Assembly: GCA_020248405.1 (NCBI GenBank)
Contig: JADCHQ010000006.1
Span: 186,001-250,000, forward strand
Origin: Rhodocyclaceae bacterium
GTDB lineage: Bacteria; Pseudomonadota; Gammaproteobacteria; Burkholderiales; Ga0077523
Length of the DNA: 64,000 nt
Direction of reading: 5' to 3'
Position 1 is the first letter of the stretch, and the number at the start of each line of letters is the position of its first letter. The position numbers were made by a program, and so were the translations under genes. The notes under the pieces were generated by a model, which was not told the origin of the DNA, made no database searches, and was given only the letters and a program-made list of their open reading frames with translations. Below are positions 43,395 through 54,195 of this stretch, one piece after another.

Positions 43395-45989
43395 TCACAG
43401 CCGCGCGGCGATCCAATCGGTCGCGGCCGCCAGCGTGGCATCGAGCTTGTCCGGCTGGGTGCCGCCGCCCTGGGCCATGTCCGCACGACCGCCACCTTTC
43501 CCGCCCACCTGGGCGGCAGCGAAGGCCACCAGTTCGCCGGCCTTCACCTTGGCGGTAAGATCGGCCGTCACACCTGCCACCAGCGCCACCTTTTCACCTT
43601 CCACCGCGCTCAGCAGCAACACCGCCGAGCCAAGTTTGTCGCGCAGCTTGTCGATGGTTTCGCGCAGGGCCTTGCCGTCGGCGCCTTCCAGGCGCGCGGC
43701 CAGCACCTTCACCCCCTTGACCTCCAGCGCCCGCCCGGCCAGGTCGTCGCCCTGGGCGCCAGCGAGCTTGGACTTGAGCCGCGCCAGCTCCTTTTCGAGG
43801 GCGCGCACGTTGTCCACCACTTGAGCCAAGCGCGCGGCGATCTCCTGGGGAGGAGCCTTGAGCACGCCGGACACGTTGCCGAGCAGCGCCTCCTGTTGGC
43901 GCGCCCAAGCCAGCGCACCCTCGCCGGTGACCGCCTCCACGCGCCGGATGCCGGCCGCAACACCGCCCTCCGCCACGATCTTGAAGAAGCCGATGTCGCC
44001 GCTGCGCCTGACGTGCGTGCCGCCGCACAGCTCGGTGGAGAACTCGCCCATGCCGATGACGCGCACTTCGTCGCCGTACTTCTCGCCGAACAGCGCCATG
44101 GCGCCCGCCTTGATGGCCTCGTCGTACTTCATGCGCCGCGCCTCCACCGGCAAGTTGTGACGGATCTCGCGATTCACCAGATCCTCCACACGGGCGATCT
44201 GCGCGGCGCTCAGGGGCTCGCCGTGACTGAAGTCGAAGCGCGTTCGCTCCGCCGTCACCAGAGAGCCCTTCTGCTGCACGTGGCTACCCAGCACCACACG
44301 CAGCGCCGCGTGCATGAGGTGGGTGGCCGAGTGGTTGTAGGCGGTGCGCTGGCGCAAGGCGCCATCCACCTGGGCGCTGAGGCGCTCGCCCACGGCCAGG
44401 CGGCCGGCCGCGAGCCGCCCCTTGTGGCCGAACACGCCGGCCTGTATTTTCTGGGTGTCCTCCACCACGAAGCTGCCGTTGCCCGACACCAGTTCGCCCG
44501 CGTCGCCCACCTGGCCGCCCGACTCGGCGTAGAAGGGCGTGCGGTCGAGCACCACCACGCCCTGCTCGCCGGCCTCCAGTGACGCCACCGAGGCGCCCTC
44601 GCGATACAGGGCCAGGATCTCGGCGTCACCGGTTCGCAGCCGCTCGTAGCCCTCGAACTCGGTGGCCTGGCCGCGATATTCCACGCCCGCCTGCATGGTG
44701 AACCGCGAGGCGGCCCGGGCGCGCTCGCGCTGCTGCTCCATGGCGGCCTGGAATCCGGCGATATCCACGGTGAAGCCTCGCTCGCGGGCAATGTCGGCGG
44801 TGAGGTCCAGCGGGAATCCGTAGGTGTCGTAGAGCCGGAACACGGTCTCGCCTTCGAGCATGCGGTCTTCCTTGCGCAAGGCCGCCTCCAGCACCTCCAT
44901 GCCGTGCTCGAGCGTTTCGGCGAAGCGCTCCTCCTCCTGCCTGAGCACCTGCTCCACGCGGGTGCGCGCCGCCACCAGTTCGGGATAGGCCTCGCCCATC
45001 AGGCGGGCCAGATCCGCCACCAGGGTGTGAAAGAAGGGCTGCTTCTGGCCCAGCTTGTAGCCATGGCGGATGGCCCTGCGGATGATCCGGCGCAGCACGT
45101 AGCCGCGGCCCTCGTTGCCCGGGATCACGCCGTCGGTGATGAGGAACGCGCAGGCTCGGATGTGGTCAGCAATCACCTTGAGCGAGTTGCTTTGCAGGTC
45201 CTGCGCGGCGGTGGCGCGGGCAGCAGCGCCGATAAGATCCTGGAACAGGTCGATGTCGTAGTTGGAGTGCACGCCCTGCATGACAGCGGCGATGCGCTCC
45301 AGGCCCATGCCGGTGTCCACCGAGGGCCGCGGCAACGGGTGCAGCTCGCCCTTGTCGTCGCGGTTGAACTGCATGAACACCAGGTTCCAGATCTCGATGA
45401 AGCGATCGCCATCGGCATCCGGCGAACCGGGTGGCCCGCCCGCCACGCCCGGGCCATGGTCGAAGAAGATCTCCGTGCAATAGCCGCAGGGACCGGTGTC
45501 GCCCATCTGCCAGAAATTGTCGTGGGTGGGAATGCGCACCAGGCGCTCGGGCGGGATGCCGATGTCCGTGAGCCAGATCTTTGCCGCACCGTCGTCCTCG
45601 GTGTGCACCGTCACCCAAAGACGCTGCTCGGGCAGTTGCAGTTCGCGGGTGAGGAACTCCCAGGCGAACTCGATGGCCTCGCGCTTGAAGTAGTCGCCGA
45701 AGCTGAAGTTGCCCAGCATCTCGAAGAAGGTGTGATGGCGGGCGGTGTAGCCCACGTTCTCGAGATCGTTGTGCTTGCCGCCGGCGCGCACGCAGCGCTG
45801 CGAGGTGGTGGCGCGGCTGTAGGCGCGACGGTCCTGGCCGAGGAACACGTCCTTAAACTGCACCATGCCGGCGTTGGTGAACAGCAAGGTCGGGTCGTTG
45901 CCGGGCACCAGGGGGGAGGAAGCCACCACCATGTGACCCTGGCGGTGGAAGTAATCGAGAAAGCGGCGGCGGATTTCGCTGAGTTGCAT
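43395..45989 (-). CDS. alaS: Alanyl-tRNA synthetase
   Basis: AlaS charges tRNA-Ala and edits Ser/Gly. The 864-residue product has the class II catalytic domain (1-240), tRNA-recognition helices, the editing domain with zinc ligands in HSATHLMH and CGGTH, and the C-Ala domain ending in [18 protein letters not shown] at 45989 gives the standard [14 protein letters not shown] start. It is 138 nt downstream of recX in the recA-recX-alaS run. Confidence 0.98.
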   Translation of the reverse strand: MQLSEIRRRFLDYFHRQGHMVVASSPLVPGNDPTLLFTNAGMVQFKDVFLGQDRRAYSRATTSQRCVRAGGKHNDLENVGYTARHHTFFEMLGNFSFGDYFKREAIEFAWEFLTRELQLPEQRLWVTVHTEDDGAAKIWLTDIGIPPERLVRIPTHDNFWQMGDTGPCGYCTEIFFDHGPGVAGGPPGSPDADGDRFIEIWNLVFMQFNRDDKGELHPLPRPSVDTGMGLERIAAVMQGVHSNYDIDLFQDLIGAAARATAAQDLQSNSLKVIADHIRACAFLITDGVIPGNEGRGYVLRRIIRRAIRHGYKLGQKQPFFHTLVADLARLMGEAYPELVAARTRVEQVLRQEEERFAETLEHGMEVLEAALRKEDRMLEGETVFRLYDTYGFPLDLTADIARERGFTVDIAGFQAAMEQQRERARAASRFTMQAGVEYRGQATEFEGYERLRTGDAEILALYREGASVASLEAGEQGVVVLDRTPFYAESGGQVGDAGELVSGNGSFVVEDTQKIQAGVFGHKGRLAAGRLAVGERLSAQVDGALRQRTAYNHSATHLMHAALRVVLGSHVQQKGSLVTAERTRFDFSHGEPLSAAQIARVEDLVNREIRHNLPVEARRMKYDEAIKAGAMALFGEKYGDEVRVIGMGEFSTELCGGTHVRRSGDIGFFKIVAEGGVAAGIRRVEAVTGEGALAWARQQEALLGNVSGVLKAPPQEIAARLAQVVDNVRALEKELARLKSKLAGAQGDDLAGRALEVKGVKVLAARLEGADGKALRETIDKLRDKLGSAVLLLSAVEGEKVALVAGVTADLTAKVKAGELVAFAAAQVGGKGGGRADMAQGGGTQPDKLDATLAAATDWIAARL

Positions 45990-46127
45990 GGGTCGGGAAG
46001 GTGCACCCGGCAACGGGCGCGAGAGGGCATTGGGAAGGCCGAAGGATAGCGGAAATCCCGCCCTGCTCCGCTTCGCGTTCAGTACATCGGCATCACTGGC
46101 CGGCGCAGGGCCGCGCCGCTGGCGGCA

Positions 46128-46588
46128 TCAGTGGTCGTCTTCCGCCGCCAGACCCGCCAGGGCCGCACGAATGGACTCGGGGGCGAACCCTCGGGCCTGG
46201 AGAAAACGCCACCGGCGCGCCCGCTCGGCGGCATCGGCGGGCGGCTCCGGAAAGCGGCGCCTGAGCAGCGCGCGCGCATCCAGAGGCTCGCTGTCGCGTG
46301 CCGGGCCCAGCACCGCCTCGGCGGCCTCGCCGGCAATGCCGCGGCGGCGCAGATCGTGGGCCAGGGCAAGGGCGCCCGAGCGGCCGGCGCGGCGCCGGGC
46401 GGCCGATTGCGCAGCCCGTTCGTCCGACAGCCAGCCGGCCGATTGTAGGCTGTCCAGCAGCCCGTCCACGTCATCGCTGGGCTCGGCCCAGGCTTGCAGG
46501 CGCCCGCGCAACTCGGCCCGGGCAAATTCGCGCCGCGCCAGCAGGCGCAACGCGCGAGCCCTCAGCGCGGCGCCAGGCGGCGCTGCGT

Positions 46589-46592
<4 letters not shown>
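46128..46592 (-). CDS. recX: Recombination regulator RecX
   Basis: RecX caps RecA filaments and limits recombination. The 154-residue protein is helical with the three-repeat RecX layout: [34 protein letters not shown] and [19 protein letters not shown] at 46592 overlaps the recA stop (GTGA), so its translation is coupled to recA. Confidence 0.94.
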
Positions 46593-47614
<1,022 letters not shown>

Positions 47615-47773
47615 GGGGGTGGGGCGTGCCAGCGAGATGATGTTGGGAATGGGGGTGGGGTTGGTGCCGGTGTCAGAAGGCATGGTCATTCTCCCATAGG
47701 CAGAGGTGGGCGGGACAGTTCGGGTCCCTCGGGCCGCGCATTCGTGGCGGCGGTTGCCATCATCCAGGTCCAT

Positions 47774-47792
47774 AGGCTCAGGAGATGAGCCT
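47774..47792. repeat. Inverted repeat between pncC and recA
   Basis: AGGCTCA-GGAGA-TGAGCCT is a perfect 7-bp inverted repeat in the 130 nt spacer after pncC and before recA. It could be a weak terminator for pncC or an operator; there is no T run and it does not resemble a LexA site. Confidence 0.4.
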
Positions 47793-47813
47793 GTGCGCCC
47801 GCGCGCATCCGCT

Positions 47814-48332
47814 TCAGGCCACCCCGGGTGCCCCGGCCAGATCCAACAGGCCGGCCAGCGCCGCTGCCACGGCGGCGCGGCGCACCCCCTCCCGGTCGCC
47901 ACCGAACCGGAAGCGGCGCGCCAGCCGCACGCCCCCGGGTGCGCCCCAGGCGATCCACACGGTGCCCACGGGCTTTTCGAGACTGCCCCCGCCCGGGCCA
48001 GCCACTCCGCTCACGGCCACCGCGTATTGCGCGCCGCTTTCGAGCAACGCCCCGTCCGCCATCTCGCGCACGGTCTGCTCCGACACGGCCCCGTGGTCTA
48101 GCAGCGTCCGGGCGGACACACCCAGGGCGGCGCGCTTGGCGTCGTTGCTGTAGGTGACGAAACCGCGGTCGAACCACGCTGAGCTGCCCGGCACGTGGGT
48201 GACGGCAGCCGCAATCCAGCCGCCGGTGCAGGATTCGGCAGTGGTGAGCTTCGCGCCGCGCGCCGCCAGCAACTCACCCAGGCGCCTCGCCAGGGAAAAC
48301 AGCGCCGCGTCGTCGTGCGCCTGGGGATTCAA
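47814..48332 (-). CDS. pncC: Nicotinamide-nucleotide amidase (CinA C-terminal)
   Basis: PncC deamidates NMN to nicotinate mononucleotide in pyridine salvage. The 172-residue stand-alone CinA C-terminal domain has [23 protein letters not shown] and [12 protein letters not shown] at 48332 overlaps the pgpA stop (TTGA); no ATG is available. Present in the order pgpA-pncC-recA. Confidence 0.93.
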   Translation of the reverse strand: MNPQAHDDAALFSLARRLGELLAARGAKLTTAESCTGGWIAAAVTHVPGSSAWFDRGFVTYSNDAKRAALGVSARTLLDHGAVSEQTVREMADGALLESGAQYAVAVSGVAGPGGGSLEKPVGTVWIAWGAPGGVRLARRFRFGGDREGVRRAAVAAALAGLLDLAGAPGVA

Positions 48333-48835
48333 AGCGCCGCCACCTTCCAGAGCGCCAGCACCAGCAGGGTGTAGAGGGCGGCGATGAGATCGTCGAACAT
48401 CACGCCGAAGCCGGTCTTCATGGTGCGGTCGTAATAGCGGATGGGCAGAGGCTTCAGGATATCGAACAGCCGGAACAGCAGGAACCCGAAGGCCTCCCAC
48501 AGCGGCTCGCGGGGAAGCATGAACAGCACCAGCAGGAAGGCGACGATTTCGTCGATCACCATGCCGCCGTGATCGTGCACGCCCAGGGCACGCCCGGTGC
48601 GCCCGCAGGCCCAGGTGCCCAGCGCAAGCAGCACGCCCAGCAGCAGCAGGAAAATCCCGTCCGGCAGGCGCGGGTAGACAAACCAGAAAATGGGCAGCGC
48701 CAGCAGCGTGCCCGCCGTGCCGGGGGCGGGTCTCACCAGCCCGGCGCCAAAGCCGAAGGCAATGGCGTGGGCCGGGTGCGCCAGCAGGAAGCGCAGCCCC
48801 GGCTGCGGTCTGGTCTCGTCAGGCGAAGTGGTCAA
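48329..48835 (-). CDS. pgpA: Phosphatidylglycerophosphatase A
   Basis: PgpA dephosphorylates phosphatidylglycerophosphate to phosphatidylglycerol in the inner membrane. The 168-residue protein has GFGAGLVRPAPGTAGTLLALP, HDHGGMVIDEIVAF and FRLFDILKPLPIRYYD, plus several membrane helices. TTG at 48835 (overlapping the thiL end by 17 nt) gives the family length; the longer frame lies in thiL. Confidence 0.94.
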   Translation of the reverse strand: MTTSPDETRPQPGLRFLLAHPAHAIAFGFGAGLVRPAPGTAGTLLALPIFWFVYPRLPDGIFLLLLGVLLALGTWACGRTGRALGVHDHGGMVIDEIVAFLLVLFMLPREPLWEAFGFLLFRLFDILKPLPIRYYDRTMKTGFGVMFDDLIAALYTLLVLALWKVAAL

Positions 48836-49826
48836 AGCCGCCCGCTTCCACAACCATGGGGGCGCCGTGCCCATCGAGCACGCACACGCCGTCGCCCGCC
48901 TGCATCACTCCGATGGGGGTGACCGCCACACCGGCCGCGGCGGCCGCTGCCAACACGGCCTCGCGGCGCTGCGGCGGTGCGCAGAACGCCAATTCGTAGT
49001 CGTCGCCCCCCGCCAGTGCCAGGGCCCGGATGGCCGGATCATCGCGGCCGTGCGCCATGAAGGGCGCCAGCGGCACCCGCGGCCACTGGATGAGCGCCCG
49101 CACCCCGGAGCGCTCGGCCACGTGCCCCACATCGGCCACCAGGCCATCGGAAAGGTCGATGCAGGCGCTGGCCACGCCGGCAAGCGCCAACCCCAGGGAC
49201 ACCCGCGGCTCGGGCTGCTCCAGGCGAGTGCGAGCCCGCGCTAGCGCCTCGGGCGGCAGCGCCGCGCGGCCTTGCAGCGCCGCCAGGGCGGCGGCCGCTT
49301 CGCCCACCGTGCCGCTCACCCACAGATCATCGCCCGGACGCGCGCCGCTGCGCCGCAAGGCCGCCTGCGCCGCCACCTCGCCCATGATCTGGATGCACAC
49401 GGTCAGCGGCCCGCGGGTGGTGTCGCCACCCACCAGATCTACCTCGTGGCGCCGGGCCAGGGCCAGCAAGCCCGCCATGAAGGCAGCAATCCAACCCTCG
49501 TCCGCCGCCGGCAGGGCCAGCGCCAGCGTTGCCCAGCGCGGCCGCGCCCCCATGGCCGCCATGTCGGAGAGATTCACCGCCAGGCACTTGTGCCCCAGGC
49601 CCGCAGGCGCGGCGTCGGGCAGGAAATGACGGCCGCACACCAGCATGTCCGTGGACACGGCCAGCGCCATGCCGGGGCTCACCTCCAGCAGCGCCGCATC
49701 GTCGCCGCCGGCGAGCATGGTGTGGGAGACGGGCGGCGAGAAATGCCGCGCGATGATACCGAACTCGCCACCCGGCGGCGCGGCTTGCGGGCCCGCGGCC
49801 GTGGAACCGGCCGCCCTCTTGCCCAT
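48819..49826 (-). CDS. thiL: Thiamine-monophosphate kinase
   Basis: ThiL phosphorylates thiamine monophosphate to the active diphosphate. The 335-residue product has the family motifs GGDDAALLEV, STDMLVCGRHF, VNLSDMAAMGARP, GGDTTRGP and IDLSDGLVADVGH. ATG at 49826 has GAGG 5 nt upstream and lies 18 nt after nusB. Confidence 0.95.
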   Translation of the reverse strand: MGKRAAGSTAAGPQAAPPGGEFGIIARHFSPPVSHTMLAGGDDAALLEVSPGMALAVSTDMLVCGRHFLPDAAPAGLGHKCLAVNLSDMAAMGARPRWATLALALPAADEGWIAAFMAGLLALARRHEVDLVGGDTTRGPLTVCIQIMGEVAAQAALRRSGARPGDDLWVSGTVGEAAAALAALQGRAALPPEALARARTRLEQPEPRVSLGLALAGVASACIDLSDGLVADVGHVAERSGVRALIQWPRVPLAPFMAHGRDDPAIRALALAGGDDYELAFCAPPQRREAVLAAAAAAGVAVTPIGVMQAGDGVCVLDGHGAPMVVEAGGFDHFA

Positions 49827-49843
49827 GGTGGCCTCGCGCCCCT

Positions 49844-50308
49844 TCAGCCGCCCGGCGCCTCGTGGGGGCGCAGGCGCGGCACCAGCCGGTCGAGCACGCC
49901 ATTGACATAGCGGTGGCCGTCGGTGCCGCCGAAGGTCTTGGCAAGCTCCACGGCCTCGTTGATCACCACCCGGTAAGGGGTTTCCGGGTGATGGGCCAAC
50001 TCGGCGGCGCCCAGCAGCAGCACCGCATGCTCCACCGGCGAGAGCGCCGTCGCTGGACGGTCGAGCAGCGGAGCAAAGGCTTCCCGCAGCGCCGCCGCGT
50101 GGTCCACCGCATCGGCGAGCAGGCGATCGAACAATGCTGCATCCGCAGCGGCGAATCCCTCCGCCTGGCGGGCTTCGGCGCACAGCGCGCTGACGGGCTC
50201 GGGGTTGATGAGCCAGCGGTACAGGAACTGCAACGCCAGCTCCCGCGCCCGGTGGCGCGCCGCGGTACGGCTGCGCCCCGGCACGCGGGCCGGTTTAGTC
50301 TCGCTCAT
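49844..50308 (-). CDS. nusB: Transcription antitermination factor NusB
   Basis: NusB binds boxA RNA with NusE to prevent premature termination in rRNA operons. The 154-residue all-helical product has RHRARELALQFLYRW at the start and the PYRVVINEAVELAKTFGG and YVNGVLDRL signatures. ATG at 50308 overlaps ribH by 14 nt. An acidic C-terminal extension is slightly unusual. Confidence 0.95.
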   Translation of the reverse strand: MSETKPARVPGRSRTAARHRARELALQFLYRWLINPEPVSALCAEARQAEGFAAADAALFDRLLADAVDHAAALREAFAPLLDRPATALSPVEHAVLLLGAAELAHHPETPYRVVINEAVELAKTFGGTDGHRYVNGVLDRLVPRLRPHEAPGG

Positions 50309-50774
50309 CGTCGAGCGCCTGGAGCAGGTTGGCCATTTCCACGGCCACGCGCGCCGCCTCGGCGCCCTTATCCAGGCGCGCCAGGGCCTGCGCCTCGGTG
50401 TCGGTGGTGAGCACGCCATTGGCCACCGGCACGCCGGTGTCGAGCTGCACCCGCTGGATGCCGGCGGCGCTCTGGTCGGCCACCACCTCGAAATGCCGCG
50501 TATCCCCGCGAATCACCGCGCCCAGCGCCACCAGCGCATCCACCTGCCCGATGCTGGCGAGTTTGCGCAGCGCCAACGGGATCTCCAGCGCGCCGGGCAC
50601 GGTGAGCACCTGAATGTCCTCGGGCCGCACCTTCAGGCGCGCCAGCTCCTCCACGCAGTTGCGCAGCAACCCCTCGATGATGGGACCGTTGAAGCGGCTC
50701 ACCACCACCCCCACCGACAAATCCTCGCCATCAAGATTGGGGGCGATTTCGTAGATCTCGCCAAAGCGCGTCAT
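50295..50774 (-). CDS. ribH: 6,7-dimethyl-8-ribityllumazine synthase
   Basis: RibH condenses the pyrimidine and dihydroxybutanone phosphate in the penultimate riboflavin step. The 159-residue product has VVVSRFN, VPGALEIPLAL, ALGAVIRGDTRHFE and GVLTTDTEAQA. ATG at 50774 has GGAGG 8 nt upstream; two earlier in-frame ATGs (50789, 50798) lie in ribB. It follows the ribB stop region directly. Confidence 0.95.
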   Translation of the reverse strand: MTRFGEIYEIAPNLDGEDLSVGVVVSRFNGPIIEGLLRNCVEELARLKVRPEDIQVLTVPGALEIPLALRKLASIGQVDALVALGAVIRGDTRHFEVVADQSAAGIQRVQLDTGVPVANGVLTTDTEAQALARLDKGAEAARVAVEMANLLQALDDERD

Positions 50775-50775
50775 G

Positions 50776-51885
50776 TCACTGTCCTCCATCGCCGCCATCG
50801 GGAAGCAGGTAGCCGGTCACTTCCAGATCGAAACCGGTCATGCTGGGCATCTTGCGCGGATGGGCCATGAGGCGCATGCGCTTCACCCCCAGGTCGCGCA
50901 GGATCTGGGCGCCGATGCCGTAGGTGCGCAAGTCCATGCGCCGCGCCGGCGGCCGGGCCGGACCGGCCTCCAGGCGCGCGAGCACGCCCTCGCCCGTTTC
51001 GGTCCGGTGCAGCAGCACCGCCACGGCGCTGGGGGCCGCCGCCATGCGCGCCAGCGCCTCGGCCAGCGGCCAGGAATGGGGGCCACCACCCAGATCCAGC
51101 AGATCAAGTACCGACAGCGGTTCGTGCACCCGCACCAGCACCTCCTGCTCGCCGCCCACATCGCCGCGCACCAGCGCGAGATGGGTTTCGCGGCTGGTCT
51201 GGTCCACGTAGGCCAGCAGCCGGAACTCGCCGTGCGCCGTGCGCACCACGCCCTCGTGGACGCGCCGCACCAGCGACTCGGTGCGGCTGCGGTGCTGGAT
51301 GAGATCGGCGATGGTACCCACCTTGAGCCCGTGCTGCGCCGCGAAGCCCAGCAGGTCGGGCAGCCGCGCCATCTCGCCGTCGTCCTTGAGGATCTCGCAG
51401 ATCACGGCGGCGGGCTCCAGCCCGGCGAGCCTCGCCAGATCGCAGCCCGCCTCGGTGTGGCCGGCGCGCACCAGCACACCGCCGTTCTGCGCCATGAGCG
51501 GGAAGATGTGGCCGGGCTGCACCAGATGTTCGGGGCGGGCATCGGACCTGACCGCCGCCAGCACCGTCTGGGCGCGGTCGGCGGCGCTGATGCCGGTGGT
51601 GACACCCTCGGCCGCCTCGATGGAGACGGTGAAATTGGTGCCCAGGTGGGAGCGGTTGGCCGACACCATGAGGGGCAGGTCGAGCAGCCGGCAGCGCGCT
51701 TCCGTGAGCGTCAGGCAGATGAGCCCGCGCCCGTAGCGCGCCATGAAGTTGACGGCCTCAGGCGTGACGAACTGGGCGGCCATCACCAGGTCGCCCTCGT
51801 TCTCGCGGTCTTCCTCGTCCACGAGCACGACCATGCGGCCGGCCTGGATCTCGGAAACGATTTCTGCGGTGGGGCTGATGCTCAT
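50776..51885 (-). CDS. ribB: DHBP synthase with degenerate GTP cyclohydrolase II domain (RibBX type)
   Basis: The 369-residue protein joins an intact 3,4-dihydroxy-2-butanone-4-phosphate synthase (1-200; VDEEDRENEGDLVMAA, HTEAGCDLARLAG) to a GTP cyclohydrolase II-like domain (210-369). In active RibA that domain carries zinc cysteines in C-x2-GD...RCDC; here the region reads VRVHEPLSVLDLLDLGGG, without those cysteines, so GTP cyclohydrolase activity is not expected. This resembles the RibBX hybrids known in proteobacteria. RibA must be encoded elsewhere. Confidence 0.92.
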   Translation of the reverse strand: MSISPTAEIVSEIQAGRMVVLVDEEDRENEGDLVMAAQFVTPEAVNFMARYGRGLICLTLTEARCRLLDLPLMVSANRSHLGTNFTVSIEAAEGVTTGISAADRAQTVLAAVRSDARPEHLVQPGHIFPLMAQNGGVLVRAGHTEAGCDLARLAGLEPAAVICEILKDDGEMARLPDLLGFAAQHGLKVGTIADLIQHRSRTESLVRRVHEGVVRTAHGEFRLLAYVDQTSRETHLALVRGDVGGEQEVLVRVHEPLSVLDLLDLGGGPHSWPLAEALARMAAAPSAVAVLLHRTETGEGVLARLEAGPARPPARRMDLRTYGIGAQILRDLGVKRMRLMAHPRKMPSMTGFDLEVTGYLLPDGGDGGQ

Positions 51886-51891
51886 GGCGGG

Positions 51892-51936
51892 GGGCAGCCC
51901 GGGGCTGCCCGAAGACGATGCGCCGCCAGGCGGCGC
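51892..51936. repeat. Two inverted repeats in the ribE-ribB spacer
   Basis: GGGCAGCCCGGGGCTGCCC (51892-51910) and GCGCCGCCAGGCGGCGC (51920-51936) are GC-rich inverted repeats filling the 64 nt spacer. They may pause or attenuate transcription. No FMN riboswitch fits in this space. Confidence 0.45.
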
Positions 51937-51949
51937 GAAGGCGCGCATT

Positions 51950-52561
51950 CTACCCGCCCCACGCCGCGGCGCCCTGATCGCCGGCCAGCATCCGCTCCAC
52001 ATATCGGGCAATCAGGTCGATCTCCAGATTCACGCGCTCGCCGCCGCGCAACTCGCCCAGGTTGGTGGCCGCCAGGGTGTGCGGAATGAGATTGACGGCA
52101 AAGCCGTCGCCGTGGATGGCGTTCACCGTCAGGCTGACGCCGTTCACGGCCACCGAGCCCTTGCGCGCCACGTAGCGGCACAGCGCAGCCGGCATGGTGA
52201 AGTGCAGCACGCGGTTGTTACCCACCGGCTCCACCGAGCGCACCACACCGGCCCCGTCCACGTGCCCGGTCACCAGGTGGCCGCCGAGCCGGTCGCTGGC
52301 GCGCAGCGCCTTCTCGAGGTTGACCCGCGCGCCGGCCTCGAGCCCGGCGGTGCAGTCAAGGGTCTCGAGCGACACGTCCATCTCGAAGCCGGTGCCGTCC
52401 CGCGCCACCACCGTGAGACAGCAGCCGTTGACTGCGATGCTGTCTCCCAGCGCCACGTCGGAGAGGTCGAGGCCGCCGGCGTGCACCCGCAGGCGCGCCC
52501 CCGCCGCCTCGGGCTGGAAGCGCTCGATGCGCCCTACCGCCTGGACAATGCCCGTGAACAT
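51950..52561 (-). CDS. ribE: Riboflavin synthase alpha subunit
   Basis: The enzyme dismutates two 6,7-dimethyl-8-ribityllumazines to riboflavin. The 203-residue product has two lumazine-binding repeats, each with the motif GDSIAVNGCCLTVV (first) and GSVAVNGVSLTVN (second), and starts MFTGIVQAVG as the family does. It is named ribC or ribE in different genomes. Confidence 0.95.
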   Translation of the reverse strand: MFTGIVQAVGRIERFQPEAAGARLRVHAGGLDLSDVALGDSIAVNGCCLTVVARDGTGFEMDVSLETLDCTAGLEAGARVNLEKALRASDRLGGHLVTGHVDGAGVVRSVEPVGNNRVLHFTMPAALCRYVARKGSVAVNGVSLTVNAIHGDGFAVNLIPHTLAATNLGELRGGERVNLEIDLIARYVERMLAGDQGAAAWGG

Positions 52562-52584
52562 GACTGCGCCTCGTAGCAAGAGAT

Positions 52585-53688
52585 TCAGGCTGCGCCCGCC
52601 GCCACCCGGGCAAGCAAACGCAGGTCGGGGCCGACGCGCCGCAGCTCTCGCAGCTCGAGACGCGTGCCCTGGGCGAGGGACTCGATGGCCCCCAGGCCCA
52701 CCATGCCGCGCGCCTCGTCGCCCAGCAGCAGCGGCGCTAGGTACAGCAGATACTCGTCCACTAGCGCGGCGCGGGCCAGCGCGCCATGCAGGTGGATGCC
52801 CGCTTCGGCCAGAACTTCGTTGTGGCCGCGGGCCGCCAGGGCGCCCATCAACGCCGCCAGGTCCACCTTGCCGTGGGCGTCGGGCAGACAGAGCAGTTCA
52901 GCGCCCGCCGCCTCCAGGGCGGCAGCTTGGGGGGCTTCACGTACCGCCGTGGCCACGATCACGCCGCCGCCCCCCAGAATGCGGGCGCGGGGCGTGATGC
53001 GCAGCCGGCTGTCCACCACCACCCGCACCGGCTGGCGCTGGCAGGGCACCTCGCGGACGGTGAGCTGCGGATCGTCGCCCTCCAGGGTGCCGATGCCGGT
53101 TATCACCACACAGGAGCGCGCCCGCCAGCGATGGCCATCGCGGCGCGCCGCCGGCCCGGTGATCCACTGGCTCGCGCCGTTGGCCAGCGCGGTCTTGCCG
53201 TCCAGGCTGGCGGCGATCTTGACCCGCAGCCACGGGCGGCCACGCTCGTGGCGCGACACGAAGCCGATGTTGAGTTCCCGCGCCTGCGGGGCCAGCAGCC
53301 CGCATTCCACCTGCACGCCCGCGGCACGCAACCGCTCCAGACCGGCGCCCGCGGTCCGCGCATCGGGATCGGTCATGGCCGCCACCACCCGCGTCACACC
53401 GGCGCCCAGCAGCGCATCCACGCAGGGCGGGGTGCGGCCGTGGTGATTGCAGGGCTCCAGGCTCACGTAGGCGGTGGCACCGCGGGCCGCCGCGCCGGCA
53501 GCGCGCAGCGCGTGCACCTCGGCGTGGGGCTCGCCGGCTCGAACGTGCCAGCCCTCGCCCAGCACCGCGCCGTTCCTTGCCACCACACAGCCCACCCGCG
53601 GGTTGGGCGTGGCGGTTTCCAGGCCGCGCGCCGCCAGGGCCAGCGCCCGCGCCATACAGCGGTGATCCTCGGCGCTGAAGCCGCTCAT
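52585..53688 (-). CDS. ribD: Bifunctional riboflavin deaminase/reductase RibD
   Basis: RibD deaminates the pyrimidine intermediate and reduces its ribosyl chain. The 367-residue product has an N-terminal deaminase with zinc motif HAEVHAL and [11 protein letters not shown] (near 55-90) and a C-terminal reductase (150-367) with [11 protein letters not shown] and [15 protein letters not shown]. Its ATG overlaps the nrdR stop (ATGA). Confidence 0.96.
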   Translation of the reverse strand: MSGFSAEDHRCMARALALAARGLETATPNPRVGCVVARNGAVLGEGWHVRAGEPHAEVHALRAAGAAARGATAYVSLEPCNHHGRTPPCVDALLGAGVTRVVAAMTDPDARTAGAGLERLRAAGVQVECGLLAPQARELNIGFVSRHERGRPWLRVKIAASLDGKTALANGASQWITGPAARRDGHRWRARSCVVITGIGTLEGDDPQLTVREVPCQRQPVRVVVDSRLRITPRARILGGGGVIVATAVREAPQAAALEAAGAELLCLPDAHGKVDLAALMGALAARGHNEVLAEAGIHLHGALARAALVDEYLLYLAPLLLGDEARGMVGLGAIESLAQGTRLELRELRRVGPDLRLLARVAAGAA

Positions 53689-54167
53689 CGTACGGCGGCG
53701 CGGCGGCGCTTCGGGACGGGCTTGGCCACCTCCTCGATGGCGTCGCGGAAATCGTCCACGTCCTGGAAGCTGCGATACACCGAAGCGAAGCGGATGTAGC
53801 CCACCTTGTCGAGCTTGTAGAGCTCCTTCATCACCATCTCGCCGATAGTGCGCGAGGCGATCTCGCGCTCACCTGAGGCCAGCACCCTCTGAACGATGCG
53901 CTGAATGGCCGCGTCCACCTGCTCTGTAGCCACGGCGCGCTTGTGCAACGCACGCGAGAAGCTGGTGCGCAGCCGCCGCTCATCGAACTCGCTGCGCGTG
54001 CCGCTCGCCTTCACCACCTGCGGCATGCGCAGCTCCACCTTCTCCCAGGTGGTGAAGCGCTTGTCGCAATCCAGACACCGGCGGCGGCGCTTGACGCTGT
54101 CGCCCTCGTCGCTTGCCCGCGAATCCACCACCTGGGTGTCCGCATGACCGCAGAACGGGCACTTCAT
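53685..54167 (-). CDS. nrdR: Transcriptional repressor NrdR
   Basis: NrdR represses ribonucleotide reductase genes in response to ATP/dATP. The 160-residue protein has a zinc ribbon (Cys3, Cys6, Cys31, Cys34), then an ATP-cone (about 50-140). It is coupled to ribD by ATGA, a common arrangement. Ribonucleotide reductase genes are not in this window. Confidence 0.97.
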   Translation of the reverse strand: MKCPFCGHADTQVVDSRASDEGDSVKRRRRCLDCDKRFTTWEKVELRMPQVVKASGTRSEFDERRLRTSFSRALHKRAVATEQVDAAIQRIVQRVLASGEREIASRTIGEMVMKELYKLDKVGYIRFASVYRSFQDVDDFRDAIEEVAKPVPKRRRAAVR

Positions 54168-54195
54168 GACCGGTGGATCGTCCCCGCCACCGCGT

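Noticed and set aside
47615..47813. LexA/SOS box before recA
   Set aside because: A CTGT occurs but no CTG-N10-CAG pairing at the right distance was found by eye.
51886..51949. FMN riboswitch in front of ribB
   Set aside because: The spacer is only 64 nt and holds two simple inverted repeats; the conserved RFN elements are not present.
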